From Actinokineospora spheciospongiae (lineage in GTDB: Bacteria > Actinomycetota > Actinomycetes > Mycobacteriales > Pseudonocardiaceae): a stretch of 44,045 nucleotides of DNA. Made by a program: the position numbers and the translations under genes. Shown here piece after piece: positions 21,610 through 29,515 of the stretch. Positions within the stretch are counted from its first letter, which is position 1. The number at the start of each line of letters is the position of its first letter. The notes beneath the pieces were generated by a model. The model had not been told where the DNA came from. It did no database searches and saw only the letters and a program-made list of their open reading frames with translations. The stretch spans positions 1 through 44,045 of the forward strand of contig NZ_AYXG01000212.1 of the NCBI RefSeq assembly GCF_000564855.1, written 5' to 3'.

Positions 21610-22650
21610 ATGGACAACGACCGCGGTTCCCGCTGCCCAGCGCCTCCCCGGTGAGGTTGCGCGTCGGCGCCACCGTCCTCGTCCTGGTGGCGCTGCTCGG
21701 CCTGAGCGTCGTGGTGTTCACCGCCTTCGGCGCGCAGCAGCTCCCCCTCGGCTCGGTGGCCCGGGTGCTCCGGGCCCGCACCTGCGGCTGCGCCACCACC
21801 GCCCTGGTCTCGGACACGATCGTCCGGCAGTTCCGCGCCCCCGGGTGCTGCTGGCCGTCCTGGTGGCCGCCGGGCTGGCGTTGGCGTGCAGACCCTGGTG
21901 CTCAACCTGCTCGCCGACCCGTACCTGCTCGGCGTGTCCTCCGGCGCCGGGGTGGGCGCCTCGGCGGTGCTCACCATGGGGCTGTTCGCCTCCGCGGGCG
22001 GCTACGCCCTGACCGCGGGCGCGCTCGCCGGGGCGCTGACGGCGGCGCTGGTCGTGTTCGGCTTGGCCACCGCTCAGGGCGGGCTGACCCCGCTGCGGCT
22101 GGTGCTGACCGGCACCGTGCTCGGCTCGGCGTTCTCCGCGCTGGCCGGCTTCCTCGTCTTCCGCAGCCCCAACCCGGCCGCGGCTCTGGCTGCTGGGCAG
22201 CCTCGCGGGCGCGGGGTGGCAGCAGTTGGTCCTCCCAGCCGCCATCGTGGCGGTGGTCGGGGTGCTGATGCTCCTGGGCAGCCGGTGGCTCGACGCGCTG
22301 CTGATCGGGCCGGAGACCGCCTCGGCGGTCGCGTCCCCGTGCGGCAGGTGCGAATCACCCTGTTCGTGGCGCTGGGCGTCCTGGTCGGCGTGCTGGTCGC
22401 GGTCTCCGGCGGCATCGGGTTCGTCGGGTTGGTCGTCCCGCACGCCGCCCGGCTGCTCGTCGGGCCGCGGCACCGCGCGCTGCTGCCGGTCGCGGCCGTG
22501 CTCGGGGCGGTGTTCCTGGTGTGGGTCGACGTGGTCATCCGCATCGCTGTGTGTCCCACGGAGATCCCGCTGAGCGTGGTCTTCGGGCTCATCGGCGCCC
22601 CGGCCTTCCTCGCGCTGCTGGGCAGGCACCGCTACCGGTTCGGCTCGTGA
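21610..22650 (+). pseudogene. BtuC-like B12/siderophore ABC permease, multiply frameshifted
   Basis: Three frames must be combined to recover a FecCD/BtuC permease. ATG 21610 has a good ribosome site but its frame stops after 14 codons. Frame 2 gives SASPVRLRVGATVLVLVALL. Then RVLLAVLVAAGLALA is in a third frame. ADPYLLGVSSGAGVGAS begins another run, followed after a shift near 22190 by LLGSLAGAGWQQLVLP. After another near 22325, RITLFVALGVLVGVLVAVSG continues through GFVGLVVPHAARLLVG to TGA 22648-22650. At least four shifts, plus a small deletion near 21890, make a working protein very unlikely. The family is certain from the ADPYLLGVSSGAG and GLVVPHAAR motifs. Confidence 0.9.
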
Positions 22651-22920
22651 GCGGCATCGAGGCGGTGGCGCTGACCTGCGCCATCGGCCGTCGGACCATG
22701 CTCACCGAGGTGGCCCTCGACCTCGCGGCCGGGTAGGTCGTCGGCGTCGTCGGACCCAACGGCAGCGGCAAGTCGACGCTGCTGCGCGCGCTGGCCGGGA
22801 TCGCCAAGCCGCGGGCCGGGCGGGTGCTGGTGGCGGGGAGGACCTGCACCGGCTGCCCGCCCGCGCGGGCGGTCCCGCAGTTCCGGGTAGGGGGCAGACC
22901 CTGCTGGTCAACGGTGACAG
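22647..22920 (+). pseudogene. BtuD/FecE-like ABC ATPase, stop codon and truncation
   Basis: GTG 22647 overlaps the permease stop, the usual btuCD arrangement. The frame reads TCAIGRRTMLTEVALDLAAG, then TAG at about 22735-22737, then continues VVGVVGPNGSGKSTLLRALA with an intact Walker A. After about 22850 (GRVLVAGRT) the ATPase pattern ends: no Q-loop, signature or Walker B follows. The gene therefore has a nonsense codon and has lost its 3' two thirds. It was part of a cobalamin-riboswitch-controlled B12 uptake operon that has decayed. Confidence 0.88.
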
Positions 22921-23234
22921 GCCTGGTGATTGAGGTCATCCCGCCATGTCCACCGGGTTCGAGGTGGCGCGCGGCTCGGGTGCAGCTCGACGGCTTGGTG
23001 CCATCGGCAGCGATCTGGTGGAGTGTGCTCGCCTTGCTCCGGCTGCGGCGGTGCTCGATGCGCTCGAGCACCGCCGACTGGCACGCAGTGCTCATCACCG
23101 CCCACCGCACCTCCCTCGGTCAGACGAACCCACACGTGGCCTGCAGAATCGACCTCCCGCGAAAACTCAAGACCTATGCCGGGCGGGAAACGCCAGCGGG
23201 ATAGCCCACACGCGCCTCGTGCACCAGTTCACCT
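22921..23234. other. No recognisable gene
   Basis: Several short frames cross this stretch on both strands, none with a family I recognise. On the minus strand, SAVLERIEHRRSRSKASTLH (about 23085-23025) is the most protein-like piece and might be a worn remnant. The stretch joins the truncated ATPase to the AbrB-like locus and is probably debris of a deletion. Confidence 0.3.
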
Positions 23235-23935
23235 TTAACCCTGCTGTGGTTCATGGTTCTGGAGCACGTGAATGGCTTTGGCCAGTCCACCGACGCGGCT
23301 TGGGCTGACGCGGACTTCGCGCAGGACGCGCTCTTGAGTTGGGCGCCGGGGCCGCGCAGGCGGGCGTGGGCACGGTCGGTGTCCTTCTGAGACCCCGCCC
23401 CTGCGCGTCCACCGCCGACATCGCATACATCAGCGTGCCCGCCCGCCGTTCCCCGGTCGCGGCCGCCCACCGCCCGGTGGGCGGCCGCGACCACATCCGC
23501 GACCACGGCGGGCGAATACAGGGTCAACGTCGCGGACGACGAATCGGCGATCAACAGCAACTGATCGCCCCGGCGCACCGCCAACCGTCGCCGCGACGAC
23601 GACGGCAACCGCACCCGACGAAGCCCGACCAAGTTGTGTTCACCGCCGGGATCGGCGGTAAACACCACCAGCCCGTCGACCTCGCGGACGGTGAGCCGGG
23701 TGTCACCCTCCCACCCCAGGGCGCCCAGCATCGTCCCGCAACTCACACCACTGTTGAAGTCCAACGCCGCCATCGCGTAGACCAGCGGACTCGTCCGCGG
23801 CTGCGCCACCGCCACCAACGGGGTACGCCGACCCACCCCACCGGACACCGCCACAGCGGGCACCGGCCGGGACAACGGGGCAGGACTCGGAGGCAAACCC
23901 GACGGCGGGATCACATCAGGGCTCACCACGACCAC
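23174..23935 (-). CDS. AbrB/SpoVT-like swapped-hairpin protein with abnormal tail
   Basis: The frame runs 253 residues, but only about the first 150 look native. After a Pro-rich lead, PLVYAMAALDFNSGVSCGTM and RVRLPSSSRRRLAVRRGDQL are the strand-loop-strand pattern of actinobacterial AbrB-like transcription factors, followed by LLLIADSSSATLTLYSPAVV. From about residue 148 the coding sequence enters a perfect palindrome (23455-23492), and the rest (Cys/Ser/Arg-rich) is unlike the family, so the native end is probably lost or shifted. Proteins of this kind often sit beside small partner or recombinase genes. A DNA-binding regulatory role is inferred from the domain only. Confidence 0.55.
   Translation of the reverse strand: MVVVSPDVIPPSGLPPSPAPLSRPVPAVAVSGGVGRRTPLVAVAQPRTSPLVYAMAALDFNSGVSCGTMLGALGWEGDTRLTVREVDGLVVFTADPGGEHNLVGLRRVRLPSSSRRRLAVRRGDQLLLIADSSSATLTLYSPAVVADVVAAAHRAVGGRDRGTAGGHADVCDVGGGRAGAGSQKDTDRAHARLRGPGAQLKSASCAKSASAQAASVDWPKPFTCSRTMNHSRVKGELVHEARVGYPAGVSRPA
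23235..23426 (-). pseudogene. Possible remnant downstream of the AbrB-like gene
   Basis: In a different minus-strand frame from the AbrB-like one, the segment RVLREVRVSPSRVGGLAKAI then HVLQNHEPQQG looks coding. It has no clear start and overlaps the abnormal tail of the AbrB-like frame. It may be the end of a partner gene that lost its beginning. No family is recognised. Confidence 0.25.
23455..23492. repeat. Perfect 18-bp palindrome with a 2-base centre
   Basis: GGTCGCGGCCGCCCACCG at 23455-23472 is exactly mirrored by CGGTGGGCGGCCGCGACC at 23475-23492, with CC between. The hairpin would be very stable. It lies where the AbrB-like coding pattern ends. There is no T run, so it is not a classical terminator. 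It may be a recombination scar, a terminator of the GC-rich actinobacterial kind, or a protein-binding site. Confidence 0.85.
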
Positions 23936-24021
23936 CCCCGAACGGGGTGGATCAGCCCGAAACGGGTGTCAAAGTGCCACTCGGTACAGCACGCAAAACT
24001 GTGCGGATTCCCCACTGAGAA

Positions 24022-24031
24022 GTGTCCGAGG
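24022..24031 (+). repeat. Candidate left attachment-site core
   Basis: GTGTCCGAGG here equals the 3'-end sequence of tRNA-Leu at 34764-34773. Matching beyond ten bases is poor. A ten-base match over this distance could occur by chance, so this is a candidate only. Confidence 0.3.
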
Positions 24032-24218
24032 CGGGAGGCACGCACTAGCTACACGCCTCACCTTGCCGAGCCTATGAGCACTCACCGCGATCGCATCCGC
24101 TGCTAGCAGTGTTGTGCATCCTGACGTGGCCACAACGAGGTGGAACCCAGACCGGTAGTCATCGTTCGGAATCCGAAATGTAGGCCAATCAGTCGATGGA
24201 GTGGACCAAGGTTAGAAG

Positions 24219-24234
24219 TGGTCTAGAATAGACC
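24219..24234 (-). terminator. Weak hairpin at the stop of the 604-aa gene
   Basis: GGTCTA-GAA-TAGACC (24220-24234) is a perfect 6-bp inverted repeat overlapping the stop codon of the leftward gene. It lacks a strong T run. It could aid termination or be a regulatory site. Confidence 0.3.
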
Positions 24235-26037
24235 AAAGAGCCAATCGCGCACGTGGCTAAACACCGTTTCAGTCTTGTACTCTGCGGCTAAAATAGTCAA
24301 GGTTGCTACAACCAATGACAATGCGGAGACCGCCAGGGCAAGTCTCGACACCTTAAAAGTATCGATTGAAGCACCCAGAGAGGAGGCGGTCATTAGAGTT
24401 TCTCGAAAATCTTTGTCTATTTGTATAAGACGTGCAATCGCATCTTTTTGAAGCTTACGGTCGAAATGTGTGATATCTATTGGCTCAAACGGAGTTCTGT
24501 CCAGTCTTTCATCTCCCGCTTTTAGATTTGGAGACAAATCCAGGGTTAGATCAATTTTCAGGTCGTAGCGCTCCGTGGAGTGATAGATCTCGTCAATGTC
24601 TTGTCTGAGACTTGTTAGGTCCAAATTCAGAGAGAGTAGACTGGTACGGACACTGCGCAAGTCTTTTGAACGAAACTTGCCGTGACGACGTCGAGCCGTG
24701 TCACGTAACTCCGCGTACTCACTTTCCAGAACCGCAACCATCTCCAGCGTTGCCTTCTGCACCAGGAATGCGAAAATAGTCTTTCCGGCGCGATGAGATA
24801 TCGCGTTGGCAAGCGTTCCACCGTACAAGTGAACTTCTCCATGAAACTCATCCTTGGCATGATTATGCTGTCCCCATAGCGACCAAGTAGGAGTTCGATC
24901 AAACACCCTGCACAGGATATGGCTCGTTTCTTCAAAGGTTAGCCCGGGGAGGGACTTGGAAGTCGTAATTCGCGAAGTATACTCAGTTAGCCCTACAGCC
25001 CTCAAAGAACTCTCGATGCCAGTCTTGGTCACACGAGGTGTCAGCGGGTCGAATTTATCTGTGAGCATTAAATCAAGAACAAGTTGCGGCCTACTTTTCG
25101 ATGAGAAAAAGCCGGGACAATACTCCGAAAACCATCTGCGAGCTTCGTCGTGCAGAGCTTTTCTCTTCTCCTGGTTCTTTCTGTAGAAGGTCCATTCGCC
25201 GTCCTCTGCGCGAATAAACCCATTATTGTTGTGGATTATTTCGGGCTTGTGCGCTTGGTGCCAGAGCACATCAATCTTCTTTTTATGCTCAGCGGACACC
25301 TGAAAATCGCCGATAATCGCCGTGAGCCCTGTCCCCAGATGCACCGCTGTAAGATGTATTGAGACAAACTCTATGGGGATTCTGCGCCGTACACTATCAG
25401 GATAGTAGGTCGTAACGTTCTCTGCAACTACTGTACCAATTGACCATTGGGTGTAGCCTTGCCCCGAGCGCGCGTCGACCATGCGTTCACGAGTATTTTC
25501 CCGTACACCAAGAAGCAGTGAGTTGGAATCAAGTTTCTGACGCTCTACTTTTTCGATAAATTCTTCCAATGTGGATGGCGAAACAATCTCCACCACCCAT
25601 GCATGGGAGAGTTCGATGTGCTCGTCTTCGTTTGGAAGGTATCTGTTCTGATCTTCTGGTGCGATGTGTACTTGCACATCGTGCTCATGGTATTGATAGA
25701 GAACGTTTATATAGTAGACCACAAGCTCGCGAATCTTGGTCGGCACGATATGTCGAATTCGTTTGTGCAAGAACAGTTTCAAGATCTTGTAGATCCAGCC
25801 GTACCATCGGGTAGATCTTTCAATCTCGGCCACTTCTTTCCGGGCCTGTTCCCGTAGAGGTCTCCTGCCGATGGCTGGACCCGTATTGCTGTCGTCACCC
25901 ATGCCATCACTTTCCTGTTGGGACCAAGGCCGATCGTGCCCGCGTAGGTCTTTGCATCCCCGGGTTGTACGGCGGATCAGGAATACTCCAAGGATGTACA
26001 AGGCAATTATAGCCATCCAATGCTTATAGCGGAACAT
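24223..26037 (-). CDS. Orphan 604-aa protein with membrane segments at both ends
   Basis: I do not recognise a family. ATG 26037 was chosen because TGAGG ends eight bases upstream; GTG 26046 and ATG 26043 are in frame but too close to it. The N-terminus has a hydrophobic helix (WMAIIALYILGVFLI) followed by a basic, charged stretch. Residues about 60-450 are soluble-looking and rich in Glu, His, Tyr and Thr, and include IAPEDQNRYLPNEDEHIE and YGGTLANAISHRAGKTIFAF. A charged helical region (about 450-560) precedes a C-terminal membrane helix LALAVSALSLVVATLTILA. Codon use is strikingly AT-richer than every neighbour, with ATA, AGA and TTA present, which indicates recent transfer. Two membrane anchors around a large soluble region and its location as mobile-element cargo are compatible with a defence or signalling role, but that is inference. 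Confidence 0.8.
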   Translation of the reverse strand: MFRYKHWMAIIALYILGVFLIRRTTRGCKDLRGHDRPWSQQESDGMGDDSNTGPAIGRRPLREQARKEVAEIERSTRWYGWIYKILKLFLHKRIRHIVPTKIRELVVYYINVLYQYHEHDVQVHIAPEDQNRYLPNEDEHIELSHAWVVEIVSPSTLEEFIEKVERQKLDSNSLLLGVRENTRERMVDARSGQGYTQWSIGTVVAENVTTYYPDSVRRRIPIEFVSIHLTAVHLGTGLTAIIGDFQVSAEHKKKIDVLWHQAHKPEIIHNNNGFIRAEDGEWTFYRKNQEKRKALHDEARRWFSEYCPGFFSSKSRPQLVLDLMLTDKFDPLTPRVTKTGIESSLRAVGLTEYTSRITTSKSLPGLTFEETSHILCRVFDRTPTWSLWGQHNHAKDEFHGEVHLYGGTLANAISHRAGKTIFAFLVQKATLEMVAVLESEYAELRDTARRRHGKFRSKDLRSVRTSLLSLNLDLTSLRQDIDEIYHSTERYDLKIDLTLDLSPNLKAGDERLDRTPFEPIDITHFDRKLQKDAIARLIQIDKDFRETLMTASSLGASIDTFKVSRLALAVSALSLVVATLTILAAEYKTETVFSHVRDWLFGLF

Positions 26038-26122
26038 GGACATCACCTCAGCGTTACACTATACGGGACGGGTCCGTATGGACACATCGCAGGTTATGGA
26101 TTATTGCGACATTCGATTGAAA

Positions 26123-26428
26123 TCAGATTGCTGAGCGAACCGCTTCCCACTGTTTGATGATCGAATAAAGCGAGGCGATATCAGCCCAATGGTGACCCGG
26201 TGAAGTGCGGATAACCGTTATAGGTATTTGAGGCCCTTCAACGATTGGACCTGAAGGAAGGTGGTCCCGGATGATCAGGTGGCGGTGTTGTTCGATGACA
26301 GTGCCGTGGAAAACGGCGATGTGGGTGTCACCTTTGGCAAGGCGGAAGGTGTGGCCGTGGTGGTAAATGCGGACGTGGGGGGTGGTGGCGAGTTTGTTGC
26401 TGGGGGTCAGGCGGTGGGCTATGGGCAT
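26123..26428 (-). CDS. Small conserved-looking protein of regulator operon
   Basis: A 101-residue protein; ATG 26428 is preceded by AGGA with suitable spacing and lies 23 bases after the previous stop. It is His-rich in its first half (RIYHHGHTFRLAKGDTHIAV) and contains IIRDHLPSGPIV. The pattern of alternating strands suggests a small beta-rich domain. It is the last gene of the leftward operon starting at 27936. Function unknown. Confidence 0.65.
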   Translation of the reverse strand: MPIAHRLTPSNKLATTPHVRIYHHGHTFRLAKGDTHIAVFHGTVIEQHRHLIIRDHLPSGPIVEGPQIPITVIRTSPGHHWADIASLYSIIKQWEAVRSAI

Positions 26429-26451
26429 GAGGTGTCCTGTCGGACTGAGGG

Positions 26452-27060
26452 TTAGGGGTTTAGGACGGTGGTTTCTGTGAGTTCGCGAACGAGATGGAAG
26501 GCGAGGAGCCAGAGGAGGCGGGGGCTGTCGTAGTGCAGGATTTGGGGGTCTGGGGATTGGGGGCGGGGGCCAATGGGTGTGGGGGTGTAGAGACCGCCTT
26601 GCACGCCTGCGAGGGGTGCGTGGGCGGCGCGGATGATGGCGTGGCCGTGGCGGAGAGCGGGGCAGGCACGGGTGGAGAGGTTGAGACAGGGGGTGCAGAT
26701 GGGTGGTTCGGTAATGCCCATGCCGTTGGGCCAGTTCGGCCAGTCGGTGCGGTGGTCGGGAAGGACCCAGAGGATGCCGTCGGGGTTGTGGTCGGCGGGG
26801 TTGGCGCAGACTTGGCAAAGAAGCTTGCGCATTGCGCGGCGTTGGCGGGCAGAGTGGACTTGACCGAATTCGGGAGTGCCTTGGCCTTGGGCCAGTGGGG
26901 TGCGTGCCCAGAGGATGCCTCGGGAGTCGCGGTCGCCGATGGTTTCGTCGGGGTAGGCAATGCCTCGTTTGTTGGGGAGTTGGATGAGGTGGGGGGCTGT
27001 GGTGGTGGCTTCTGCTGACCAAGAGGTAATGTAGGGGACGCGGAGTTTTGTTGAGTTCAT
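26452..27060 (-). CDS. Zinc-ribbon-like conserved actinobacterial protein
   Basis: A 202-residue protein with ATG 27060 overlapping the upstream stop (ATGA). It begins LRVPYITSWSAEATTTAPHL, then YPDETIGDRDSRGILWAR. It has two cysteine pairs, LLCQVCANPAD near residue 95 and PICTPCLNLSTRACPAL near 130, that could bind one zinc ion. I recall similar uncharacterised proteins beside XRE regulators in streptomycetes and relatives, but no biochemical function. The operon and location suggest a role in regulation or maintenance of the mobile element. Confidence 0.75.
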   Translation of the reverse strand: MNSTKLRVPYITSWSAEATTTAPHLIQLPNKRGIAYPDETIGDRDSRGILWARTPLAQGQGTPEFGQVHSARQRRAMRKLLCQVCANPADHNPDGILWVLPDHRTDWPNWPNGMGITEPPICTPCLNLSTRACPALRHGHAIIRAAHAPLAGVQGGLYTPTPIGPRPQSPDPQILHYDSPRLLWLLAFHLVRELTETTVLNP

Positions 27061-27320
27061 GTGCTTTCTGCCTTGAATTCGGCAAGAGTGAACGCCTCGA
27101 AGAGTTCTCGGGCTTTGGGGGTGTCGCGGTGGTCGAGGAGCCAGCGGAGGCACGTGGTGGTGTCATTGAGAGCGATGCCGAATAGGGCCACGTACTCCAA
27201 GGTGGCGGTGTTGTCAGCGAAATTGTTGAGAATTTTTGGGGGGTAGATCAGAAGGTCGAGCAGGTTTCCGGGGAGTGAGTACATTTGGGTGGGCGGTTCG
27301 TCTTCGTCGTTTGAGGTCAC
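27057..27320 (-). CDS. Unknown 87-aa acidic protein
   Basis: The start is GTG 27320, overlapping the preceding stop, and the end overlaps the next ATG by four bases, so translation is coupled on both sides. The sequence is helical and acidic, with NNFADNTATLEYVALFGIAL and a C-terminal AFTLAEFKAEST. No motif is recognised. The tight coupling is the main support that it is a real gene. Confidence 0.65.
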   Translation of the reverse strand: MTSNDEDEPPTQMYSLPGNLLDLLIYPPKILNNFADNTATLEYVALFGIALNDTTTCLRWLLDHRDTPKARELFEAFTLAEFKAEST

Positions 27321-27562
27321 CGTTTGGTCCGGGTGAGTTGTTGAGCGAGGAGTTCGTGGCAGGTGGTGAGAACGCAGGGTTCGAGGGCTTCGAGCCGTTC
27401 GACTTCTGCGGGGTTCAGGCCTCCGACTTCGAGCGCATATCGGATTTGGTCTGCCGTGGTGAGGACGGCTTGGAGTTGTGCGATGAGAGTTGTTGGCACG
27501 ATGGTTGGCGGTTGCGGTATGTGTAGCCGCGCGAGTGGAGTGATGATCTTTTTAGGTCTCAT
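27317..27562 (-). CDS. Unknown 81-aa helical protein
   Basis: ATG 27562 overlaps the XRE stop by one base (TGATG) and the gene overlaps its follower by four. The first 25 residues are basic and Pro-rich. Residues 25-78 form a long predicted helix (LIAQLQAVLTTADQIRYALE, then ECLEAL-like repeats of Leu/Glu). A short coiled-coil or dimerisation role is possible. Family unknown. Confidence 0.65.
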   Translation of the reverse strand: MRPKKIITPLARLHIPQPPTIVPTTLIAQLQAVLTTADQIRYALEVGGLNPAEVERLEALEPCVLTTCHELLAQQLTRTKR

Positions 27563-27936
27563 CAGTGGTCGCTCCGGTCGTAATTGAAAATTTCAGAAGG
27601 AGTGATACCGCAGTAGAAAAGCAGGGCGTGGAGGTGTTGGCGGATGGGTGACTGGATTGTTTGCGTGATGGGTGGATAACCGTGAGCGCGAGTGATGTAC
27701 TCGGCGGTGGTGAGCAGGATGGCGAAAGGGGTGGTATCGCACGCGGTGGCGATGGTCAGGAGTCGAGAGAGAGTGGGTTGGGTTGTTGCTTTCTCGTAGC
27801 TGCGAAGTGTTGGTTCTGGGACGCCGGTGGCGTCGGAGAGGTCACGGATGCTGGTTTCGGTGGTGGTGCGGAGGGTGGTGAGTGTCAGGGCCAAGGCGGT
27901 TCGGTAGTCACGGACGAACTGCCGGTCTTGGGGCAT
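27562..27936 (-). CDS. XRE-type helix-turn-helix regulator
   Basis: A 124-residue protein starting at ATG 27936. Residues about 10-65 form a Cro/cI-type HTH: IRDLSDATGVPEPTLRSYEK is the helix-turn-helix core, followed by PTLSRLLTIATACDTTPFAI. The C-terminal half (IRQHLHALLFYCGITPSEIF) may mediate dimerisation. It opens the leftward operon and is divergent from the zinc-ribbon/HTH/TPR gene, with the inverted repeat GCGCAT-N7-ATGCGT between them, so it is a candidate to bind that site. It resembles the repressor arrangement of actinobacterial integrative elements. Confidence 0.8.
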   Translation of the reverse strand: MPQDRQFVRDYRTALALTLTTLRTTTETSIRDLSDATGVPEPTLRSYEKATTQPTLSRLLTIATACDTTPFAILLTTAEYITRAHGYPPITQTIQSPIRQHLHALLFYCGITPSEIFNYDRSDH

Positions 27937-28018
27937 GTGCGGCCTGTTCTGGCTGGGTGGTTCGGGTGTTTCACCTCCTGACAGTGGTGGGCTGGGTAAA
28001 GGGCTTCTATCGACACGG

Positions 28019-28037
28019 GCGCATGATTTTTATGCGT
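28019..28037. promoter_or_regulatory. Operator-like inverted repeat GCGCAT-N7-ATGCGT
   Basis: The exact arms GCGCAT (28019-28024) and ATGCGT (28032-28037) flank GATTTTT. It lies between divergent regulator genes. The same arms with the same seven-base spacing recur at 30225-30243 before the translocase operon. I infer a shared repressor site. Confidence 0.65.
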
Positions 28038-28136
28038 GGAAGTCATACAGGGCTCGACCTGGGGTTATGGTGGAGGTTGAGGGGTTGAAACGCTGTACGG
28101 GACGGGGCGGGTATGCGCGCCCGGCTAGGGGGAGGG

Positions 28137-29495
28137 ATGAGCGGCCGGTACTGCATGAAGTGCGGCGGCAGGCTCGCGCGGGACAGCCAGACGAGCATGT
28201 GCGCTCCGTGCCGTCAGGTGAGCGGCGTGGGGACCGACCACGCGCCGAAGCTGGGCATGGCGTTCTGGGCGACTGATCAAATGCGGGACGCCTTCGCCAC
28301 GCGGGAGATGGGCGCGGTCGTCCGGGCGTACCGGTACCACCCCGCTCACGGGCACAAGCCGTTACCGCAGGAGACGGTGGCTCGGTGGCTGGGGACTGTC
28401 ACCCAGTCGCAGTTGAGCAGGATCGAGTCCGGGCGCAACCGGGTTGAAGCGTTGGACAAGTTGATCCACTACGCGCGGGCGCTGCGGATGCCTGCGGAAC
28501 TGCTGTGGTTCTCGCTGCCGGATGACCACAGTGCGATCCCGATGCCGCGCGCTGAGGACGTGTTGGCGTTGCCGGGTGGGCCGGTGGTGCCCGCTGCCAG
28601 TGCCCCGACCGGTTCGGCCATGGCGGACACGCTGCTGCGGACGTTGGACCACTACGCGAGTACGGACAACCTCGCGGGGCCGCACTCGCTGTTGGACGTA
28701 GTGCCGCCGCAGCTCCGGTTCATCGAGTCGCTGTTGGAGAAGTCCAGGGGGAGGGATCGGCGGGCGCTGTTGCGGGTGGGCGCTCGGTACGCGGAGTTCG
28801 CGGGGTGGGTGTATCAGGACACCGGGGACGTCGTGAACGCGATGCAGTCGTCGGCGACGGCTTTCGACTTCGCCGACGAGGCTGATGACGGCGAGTCGAA
28901 GTCCTACATTCTGATGCGGCGCAGCAACATCGCAACCGATGCGGGTCGCAGTGAGTTGGCGCTGAGGCTGGCGAACTCCGCGCTGAGGGAAGCTGAGTCC
29001 TTGTCTCCCCGGTTGCGTGCCTTGGCGCTGCGCCAGCAGGCGCACGCTTACGCCCAACAGGGCAACGACGTGGCGTGTGCTCACGCACTGGAGCAGGCGT
29101 TCGCGCTGGCAGCTCGGACACCGGACTCCGAGATGGACTTGGGGCACTACTGCACCCCTGAGTATCTGGAGATGGAGGCGGCGCACTGCTGGGTGGAGCT
29201 GGGCAGGCCGCACGACGCCATCGGGTCGCTGTGGAAGGGGTTGAGCGAGTGGCAGCCGGAGTTCCGGCGGGACTTGGGGCTGTGCCTCGCACGGTTGTCG
29301 CTGGCGCACGCGATGGACGGACAGCCCGAGTACGCGGCGCAGGTGGCACGCAATTCCACTGTCATAGCGATGGAAACGCGGTCGGCTCGGATTCAGGCGC
29401 AACTCGGGCGCGTGTCGGGGGTGTTGGCGGCTCAGGGGGCGGTGGAGGAATCCCGGCAGATTGATCGGCTGGTAGCATCTTTGCGGTTCAATTAG
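28137..29495 (+). CDS. Zinc-ribbon, HTH and TPR regulator
   Basis: A 452-residue protein from ATG 28137, preceded by a G-rich GGGGGAG stretch. Residues 5-30 carry CMKCGG and CAPC, a probable four-cysteine zinc ribbon. Residues about 75-110 form an XRE HTH (ETVARWLGTVTQSQLSRIES, then GRNRVEALDKLIHYARAL). The C-terminal two thirds are helical repeats of TPR type (YAEFAGWVYQDTGDVVNAMQ; ALALRQQAHAYAQQGNDVAC). This layout recalls actinobacterial regulators whose TPR region senses a peptide or small ligand. It starts a rightward group with the creatininase gene 20 bases downstream. Likely role: control of the element's genes in response to a signal (inferred). Confidence 0.85.
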   Translation: MSGRYCMKCGGRLARDSQTSMCAPCRQVSGVGTDHAPKLGMAFWATDQMRDAFATREMGAVVRAYRYHPAHGHKPLPQETVARWLGTVTQSQLSRIESGRNRVEALDKLIHYARALRMPAELLWFSLPDDHSAIPMPRAEDVLALPGGPVVPAASAPTGSAMADTLLRTLDHYASTDNLAGPHSLLDVVPPQLRFIESLLEKSRGRDRRALLRVGARYAEFAGWVYQDTGDVVNAMQSSATAFDFADEADDGESKSYILMRRSNIATDAGRSELALRLANSALREAESLSPRLRALALRQQAHAYAQQGNDVACAHALEQAFALAARTPDSEMDLGHYCTPEYLEMEAAHCWVELGRPHDAIGSLWKGLSEWQPEFRRDLGLCLARLSLAHAMDGQPEYAAQVARNSTVIAMETRSARIQAQLGRVSGVLAAQGAVEESRQIDRLVASLRFN

Positions 29496-29515
29496 GGCGA
29501 CGAACGAGGGTGTCT

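Noticed and set aside
22921-23234. Transposase remnant between the ATPase and AbrB-like genes
   Set aside because: I could not find any transposase motif in any of the six frames, so it is left as unassigned.
24022-24110. A degenerate second copy of tRNA-Leu at the candidate left end
   Set aside because: Beyond GTGTCCGAGG and a short CACTAGC match, no stems or anticodon arm can be formed.
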